The notes under the pieces were generated by a model. That model was given only the letters and a program-made list of their open reading frames with translations, searched no databases and was not told the origin of the DNA. From the NCBI GenBank assembly GCA_964438735.1, contig CAYTLW010000069.1:1-38253 (forward strand): 38,253 bases of DNA. The letters are read 5' to 3'. Position 1 is the stretch's first letter. Every line of letters begins with the position of its first letter. This stretch comes from CAYTLW01 sp964438735 (GTDB lineage: Bacteria > Myxococcota_A > UBA9042). Below are positions 35,101-38,253 of the stretch, piece after piece. A program made the translations under genes and the position numbers.

Positions 35101-35773
35101 CAAGAAGGATAACGACCTGGACGACAAGGTGGACTGCGCCGACAGCGACTGCGCCGACGACGTCGCCTGCCACGACCTGCTGGTGTCGCAGGACTTTACC
35201 TGCGGCGACAAGGGCTGGACGTACGCCGCCGCTGCGAGCACGTCGGGCAACGCCTGGGCCATCGACGACACCCCCTCGTCCGTGGTGCCGTTCAGCGGCA
35301 AGTGCACGCTCAACTTCAACAACGGCAAGAACTACTGCGGCGAGACCAGCTGCAAGGGCAGCAAGAACGCCGCCGGCGGCGCCGCGACCCTGGACAACGT
35401 CATCGACGGCGCGGGCTACAAGAAGATCACCGTGCAATTCCGCAGCTACGACGGCAGCGAGGTCAACCAGAACTCGTGGGATGAGTACGACCGCAGCTGG
35501 TTGCAGATCTCCACCGATGGGTTCGCCGGCTGCTCGGCCACCTCGACCTCCTGCAGTGACAAAGGCGCCGCCTGCAAGACCGCCGGCACCACCTCCTACG
35601 TGCTCGACAAGACCAAGGAGGTGATGAACAAGTGGGTCAAGCGCTCATTCGACGTCAGCAAGGTCGCCGGCAAGAAGTTCACCCTCCGCTATCGCTTCGC
35701 CACTTGCGACGAGCAATACAACGAGTATCCGGGCTGGTTCATCGACGACCTGCGCGTGTACGGCAAAAAGTAG
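32177..35773 (+). CDS. Giant Cys-rich lipoprotein with alternating 4-Cys repeats and two C-terminal beta domains
   Basis: A 1198-residue lipoprotein (lipobox LGMLVAC, Cys19). An Asp/Gly-rich linker (about 25-115) precedes roughly 23 four-Cys modules of about 25 residues (about 150-755). These strictly alternate between a CxDGDxCTxGDxCxxGxC form and a CDDxNPCTxDxCDxxTGxC form. This class of repeat is common in surface proteins of Myxococcota. Then follow two related domains of about 180 residues, each starting with FxCGxxGGWT or FTCGDKGWT, containing CTLNFNxGKxYC, and ending GWFVDNVIV or GWFIDDLRV. They resemble MAM or lectin-like sandwiches. Between them, DNKDNDFDGAVDCADTDC and its copy look like calcium-binding loops. 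There is no catalytic motif; an adhesive or structural stalk role is likely. It starts at ATG 32177 and is followed after 18 bases by the transporter gene. Confidence 0.85.
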   Translation: MKPLSRVLQVALLGMLVACSTPPSGSGPTLITHDGAPTGDAAVDGGTTDQVATDSVIQGDGGAADGGAVDGGTVDGGVADGGQDVPSLDASKDTSSDGGSKDAGADTNDASGGDAATCKKADDCQHLAGPCVGATCMAGQCQTINKKESADCDDGDACTQGDACDAAGACTGEPQPCDDTNPCTTDSCDKVKGCQHANVDGPCEDADKCLVGGTCSDGKCAGANVVQCDDDNPCTDDVCNSKTGKCSYDNNAAGCDDGNACTDGDGCSASKCQPGKAKDCDDKDPCTADSCDPDTGKCDYKAAAGKCEDGDKCTESDSCSKGKCAPGKAKVCDDGNPCTDDGCEAAKGCTTKPNTANCSDNLKCIIGTCKDGKCKVANDKGCDDNNACTTDTCVSGKGCSFKALKDGAKCADADECQAESKCAKAVCAAGKKDDCSDGNPCTTDTCDAKTGCLWKANKDACEDGDKCTSGDVCSGGACKTGKAIDVAKTCNDGNVCTKDGCSASKGCTHEPFASKCDDGNVCTAGEQCKDGKCSGGEQVKCIDGKECTIDNCDPKTGACSWGPKKGPCDDGDGCTVGDACSKGKCLNAGPKDCADGNACADDSCDAKTGGCLNEPAQNNKAIPCDDGSKCTKKDACKDGKCAGSGAPTCNDGNTCTKDACDPKSGECVFAPLTGPCDNGDKCTWGDACKKGKCITGANQLCDDGTACTIDSCDKATGKCNFKPVKDGTACDDGKKCTGGDHCLAGKCAYKTSTCALLSTTFECGKAGGWTFNNTAGHDVKWAVDKTPAVKALDKLGCTLNFNDGKDYCDVTGSGCLKPTGTAVSPLIDATAVKSKVRLRFVTYYDTDGPPNAGNPELDRPMVEVVSDVGDKVLVSWMLDKTNDDCDGKQCQMKVRNITLDIDEAAGKKFRLRLSLDAPTTSFNKGAGWFVDNVIVDEPPPDEICDDNKDNDFDGAVDCADTDCKGKPACIEDCSDKKDNDLDDKVDCADSDCADDVACHDLLVSQDFTCGDKGWTYAAAASTSGNAWAIDDTPSSVVPFSGKCTLNFNNGKNYCGETSCKGSKNAAGGAATLDNVIDGAGYKKITVQFRSYDGSEVNQNSWDEYDRSWLQISTDGFAGCSATSTSCSDKGAACKTAGTTSYVLDKTKEVMNKWVKRSFDVSKVAGKKFTLRYRFATCDEQYNEYPGWFIDDLRVYGKK

Positions 35774-35791
35774 ACCAAGGACAGCAACCAC

Positions 35792-37303
35792 ATGGCCCAC
35801 GCCGCCGCCTCCGACGAGGCTCCCCAGGGATTCGTCGAAAAGTTCACCGTGCTGCGCTCTGCGCCGCGCGAACTCTGGCTCGTCTTCCTCGCCAAGATAG
35901 CGGAGACGACAGCCTATGCGCTGGTCAACGCCAGCTTGATGCTCTACCTGATCAACGAGCTGGGCTACTCGGATGAGGGCGCTGGCGGCTTTGTCGGGAT
36001 CTGGGCGACGGTCATCTCGGCCTTCGTCTTCCTTGTCGGCTCGCTGTCGGACGCCATCGGCATCCGCAAGACGTTGATCTTCTCGTTTGCGGTCTGCGCC
36101 ATCACACGGCTGCTGGCCGCCTTCATCGGCCACCCGATCCTGACCCCCATCTTCGCCCTGATGCCCATGACCCTGGGCGTGGCCATGACCATCCCGGTCA
36201 TGGTGGCGGCGACGCGCCGCTTCACCAGCCCAAAGCAGCGCTCCATCGGATTCGCCCTGCTCTACGTGGTCATGAACGTGGGCTTCCTGATCGCTGGCTG
36301 GCTCTACGACCGTGTGCGGATGTGGATGGGCGAAGACGGCGTGCTCGACGTGCTGGGGATGCAGCTGTCGGTCTACGAGACCATCTTCCTGATCGCCACG
36401 GCCTTCACCATCATCGGCCTGCTGCCCATCACGCTCTTTCTGCGCAAGGGCGTGGAGGCTACCGATGATGGCATCGTCGTCGACCCGGCGACCGAAGCGG
36501 AGGTCAGCAGCGAAGGGGTCAGCGGGCCGCGCTTCATCTGGGAGGCCATCGTCAAGACCGGCCGCATCCTGGCCGAGGTCAGCAAGGAGAAGGCGTTCTA
36601 CCGCTTCCTGCTGCTGGTGGCGCTCATCGTCGGCGTGCGCATGGTCTTCTATCACATGCACTACACCTTACCGGTTTGGGCCGATCGCGAGATGGGCTAT
36701 GGCTCGCGCTTCGGCACCGCCTGGGGGGTGATCAACCCGGCGTTGATCATCGTGCTCACACCCATCGTCGGCGCCCTGTCACAACGCATCACCTCGTACA
36801 CGATGCTGGTCGTCGGTACGTCGATCTCGGCGCTGACCGTCTTCATTCTTGTGATTCCCGCGGAGTGGTTCACCGGGGTGGCCGCTGGCGGCGCCGGCGA
36901 CGCCATGCGCTGGCTGCTCTCCATCGATGGCGACCTGTCTCCCATCTACGTGAACCTGGTCCTGTTCTCGGTGCTCTTCTCCATCGGCGAGGCCATCTGG
37001 TCGCCGCGCCTGTATGAGTACACCGCCTCCATCGCGCCCAAGGGTCGCGAGTCCACCTACATGAGCTTGTCGCTGCTGCCCATGTTCGTGGCCAAGCTGA
37101 CGGTGGGGCCGCTGGCTGGCGTGTTGCTGGACGCCTACTGCCCGCTGGAAGGCGCCCGGCAGTCCTGGGTGCTGTGGCTGCTGGTGGCTGGCATGGCCGT
37201 GTTCTCGCCGCTGGCGCTGCTGATCCTGCGCAGCATCATCACGCGGCCGACGGATCCCGTTGAAGACGAGCCTGCAACGGCCGAGGCGGAGGTGGTCGCA
37301 TGA
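35792..37303 (+). CDS. MFS transporter
   Basis: A 503-residue polytopic protein with about 12 predicted membrane helices. The loop between helices 2 and 3 (GSLSDAIGIRKTL) matches the major facilitator signature, and a central cytosolic loop with acidic sequence (about 225-260) divides the two halves. The start (ELWLVFLAKIAETTAYALVN) and the stretch MNVGFLIAGWLYD recall the peptide/POT branch, but the assignment to a branch and substrate is uncertain. It would sit in the inner membrane. ATG 35792 has AAGGA about nine bases upstream. The stop overlaps the start of the next gene (ATGA at 37300-37303), so the two are translationally coupled. Confidence 0.85.
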   Translation: MAHAAASDEAPQGFVEKFTVLRSAPRELWLVFLAKIAETTAYALVNASLMLYLINELGYSDEGAGGFVGIWATVISAFVFLVGSLSDAIGIRKTLIFSFAVCAITRLLAAFIGHPILTPIFALMPMTLGVAMTIPVMVAATRRFTSPKQRSIGFALLYVVMNVGFLIAGWLYDRVRMWMGEDGVLDVLGMQLSVYETIFLIATAFTIIGLLPITLFLRKGVEATDDGIVVDPATEAEVSSEGVSGPRFIWEAIVKTGRILAEVSKEKAFYRFLLLVALIVGVRMVFYHMHYTLPVWADREMGYGSRFGTAWGVINPALIIVLTPIVGALSQRITSYTMLVVGTSISALTVFILVIPAEWFTGVAAGGAGDAMRWLLSIDGDLSPIYVNLVLFSVLFSIGEAIWSPRLYEYTASIAPKGRESTYMSLSLLPMFVAKLTVGPLAGVLLDAYCPLEGARQSWVLWLLVAGMAVFSPLALLILRSIITRPTDPVEDEPATAEAEVVA

Positions 37304-37911
37304 GGTACTTCCCCGCAATATCGCGCCCCCTGACCCTGTGGATTCCATTGCTGGCGGGGCTGCTTCTGGCGTCCTCGGTGGCCTGCACCGACCCGTCAAC
37401 CAGCGCCGAGGTCACGTGGAAGGTGGACGACACGTCGTACGACTACAAGACCGCCGCCGCCGAGGTGGATCAGCAGGTCAAGGGCGGCGCCTGGTCGGTC
37501 TACCTGATGCACGATCAAGACGATCCGAACAAGCCGTGGCTGGGCATTCGCACCTACTCGGGCAACCCCGTGGCACGCCTCTTTCTGCGCTACCGCAAGC
37601 CCGACGACGAGGACGAGGATGCGCGGCGCTGGGAATGCTTCGTGCCCGGCAAACTCTCCGACGGCCGCGACAGCTTGACCTGGCGCAAAGCCGACGGCGG
37701 CGAGCGCATCCGGCAGGAGACCGGCGATGCCGATTGCACCGCTTCGGTCGTCCAGGAAGAGGGCCACCTGGCCTTCAAGTTCGACGCCCGGGTCCGGCCT
37801 CGGGTGGAAAAGAAGAAGAAGAAAGGCAAGGCAGCGCCAGACGAGGCGGCCGCGCCAACCGCGGAGCGCGTGCACATCTCCGGCCAGGCGCGCGTTGCCC
37901 TGCCCCGATAG
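37300..37911 (+). CDS. Small lipoprotein of unknown function
   Basis: A 203-residue predicted lipoprotein (lipobox ASSVAC, Cys29) starting in the ATGA overlap with the transporter gene, behind GGAGG. The mature part is a single mixed, mostly beta domain (WSVYLMHDQDDPNKPWLGIR; ARLFLRYRKPDDEDEDARRW) with two Cys that could pair. Near the end is a run of five Lys (VEKKKKKGK) followed by an Ala/Pro stretch. The family was not recognised. Its coupling to the MFS gene suggests a partner role at the envelope, but nothing in the sequence shows what it is. Confidence 0.75.
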   Translation: MRYFPAISRPLTLWIPLLAGLLLASSVACTDPSTSAEVTWKVDDTSYDYKTAAAEVDQQVKGGAWSVYLMHDQDDPNKPWLGIRTYSGNPVARLFLRYRKPDDEDEDARRWECFVPGKLSDGRDSLTWRKADGGERIRQETGDADCTASVVQEEGHLAFKFDARVRPRVEKKKKKGKAAPDEAAAPTAERVHISGQARVALPR

Positions 37912-37922
37912 CGAGACGAGCC

Positions 37923-38204
37923 CTGGCCATCACCGCCGAGTTCCAGACAGGTATCGCCCACCTGGTGGGACGTCGGACATTGGTCGTCGAGCCCGACATG
38001 CCGACGAACGTAGCCGACGTGTTGCGGGCCCTGGCGGCCGCCGATCCGAAGGTGGCGGCGGCGCTGATCGAGGAAGACGACTCCTTCGACCTGTCGTTGC
38101 TCATCGCCATCGATGACCAGGTGGTTCCGCGCAGCCAGTGGCCGGTGACTGCGGTGGCAGATGGCGCCATCGTCGAAGTGCACGTCGTCTTCGTCGGCGG
38201 CTAG
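37923..38204 (+). CDS. MoaD/ThiS-like beta-grasp protein ending in GG, non-standard start
   Basis: About 93 residues with the layout of a MoaD/ThiS ubiquitin-like protein: strand (AITAEFQTGIAHLVG), strand (RRTLVVEPD), helix (NVADVLRALA), a loop, and strands LLIAIDDQVVP and IVEVHVVFVGG. It ends in the Gly-Gly that in this family is adenylated and made a thiocarboxylate for sulfur transfer. The end of the protein is clear but the start is not: no in-frame ATG, GTG or TTG lies before the first strand. CTG at 37923, 11 bases after the lipoprotein stop, is chosen by fold only. GTG 37965 would cut off the first strand. It could serve molybdopterin, thiamine or other sulfur chemistry; no partner E1-like gene is in the window. 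Confidence 0.6.
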   Translation: MAITAEFQTGIAHLVGRRTLVVEPDMPTNVADVLRALAAADPKVAAALIEEDDSFDLSLLIAIDDQVVPRSQWPVTAVADGAIVEVHVVFVGG

Positions 38205-38221
38205 TTCGACGGACCGTAGGT

Positions 38222-38250
38222 ACTTCCCCAGTTTCCTGGACTCGGGAAGT
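38222..38250. terminator. Inverted repeat after the last operon
   Basis: acttccc at 38222-38228 pairs with gggaagt at 38244-38250 across a 15-base loop that itself holds a ccag/ctgg match. It starts 18 bases after the stop of the MoaD-like gene. There is no visible T-run before the window ends, so the role as terminator rests on position. Confidence 0.3.
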
Positions 38251-38253
38251 GGT

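Noticed and set aside
33251..35437. A 728-codon minus-strand frame opposite the Cys-rich gene, rich in Val, Ala and Leu
   Set aside because: The Cys-rich plus-strand repeats make a long, repetitive hydrophobic antisense frame by codon reversal; it has no start context.

Overview
The window is high-GC bacterial DNA whose gene content points to a Myxococcota or other deltaproteobacterial-type genome. The clues are many lipoproteins with large modular ectodomains, eukaryote-like Ser/Thr kinases, Cys-rich repeats of the CDDGNPC type, a TPP II-like subtilase, and a class III cyclase built like animal soluble adenylyl cyclase. A 100-N spacer at 29765-29864 shows this is a draft scaffold, possibly a metagenome bin. 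No rRNA, tRNA, CRISPR array, insertion sequence or phage gene was seen. No gene-free stretch exceeds about 300 bases; the longest is 7927-8210.

Layout. Positions 1-120 hold a long imperfect stem-loop. Then come a DUF819 membrane protein (177-1349, -) and, divergently, an LtaS-like membrane sulfatase/phosphotransferase (1442-3778, +). Convergent to it is a very large soluble-adenylyl-cyclase-like gene (7926 down to 3795, -). It is split by a 13-bp tandem duplication at 6269-6294; removing one copy restores a single frame of about 1372 codons. From 8211 to 16391 (+) lie a metallophosphatase-fold lipoprotein, a TPP II-like subtilase lipoprotein and, overlapping its stop codon, a Ser/Thr kinase with a polytopic C-terminus. 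On the minus strand an M28 peptidase lipoprotein (21060-19975), a soluble Ser/Thr kinase (19898-18390) and an alpha/beta-hydrolase lipoprotein (18403-16412) follow one another. Two more hydrolases of the same kind (21213-23222 and 25376-28795, both +) flank a GH36-type alpha-galactosidase lipoprotein (25194-23269, -). Next is a minus-strand pair: a TPR protein (31984-30278) and, by an ATGA overlap, a polytopic membrane protein (30281-28911) that contains the assembly gap. The last block (+, 32177-38204) is a likely operon: a 1198-residue Cys-rich lipoprotein, an MFS transporter, a small lipoprotein and a MoaD/ThiS-like beta-grasp protein without a normal start codon.

How the genes may work together (inference). 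Nine of nineteen genes encode predicted lipoproteins, and seven of these are hydrolase-like (two peptidases, three lipase-like esterases, one glycosidase, one phosphoesterase fold). None has Asp after the lipidated Cys, so outer-membrane or surface placement is plausible. Two Ser/Thr kinases and a cyclase/ATPase regulator are interleaved with them. The region reads as an envelope or surface degradation and sensing neighbourhood, as might suit a predator or scavenger. The most notable items are the split cyclase with its composite active site, the three divergent lipase-like paralogues, the metallophosphatase with altered metal ligands, the subtilase-kinase coupling, and the alternating two-type Cys repeat.
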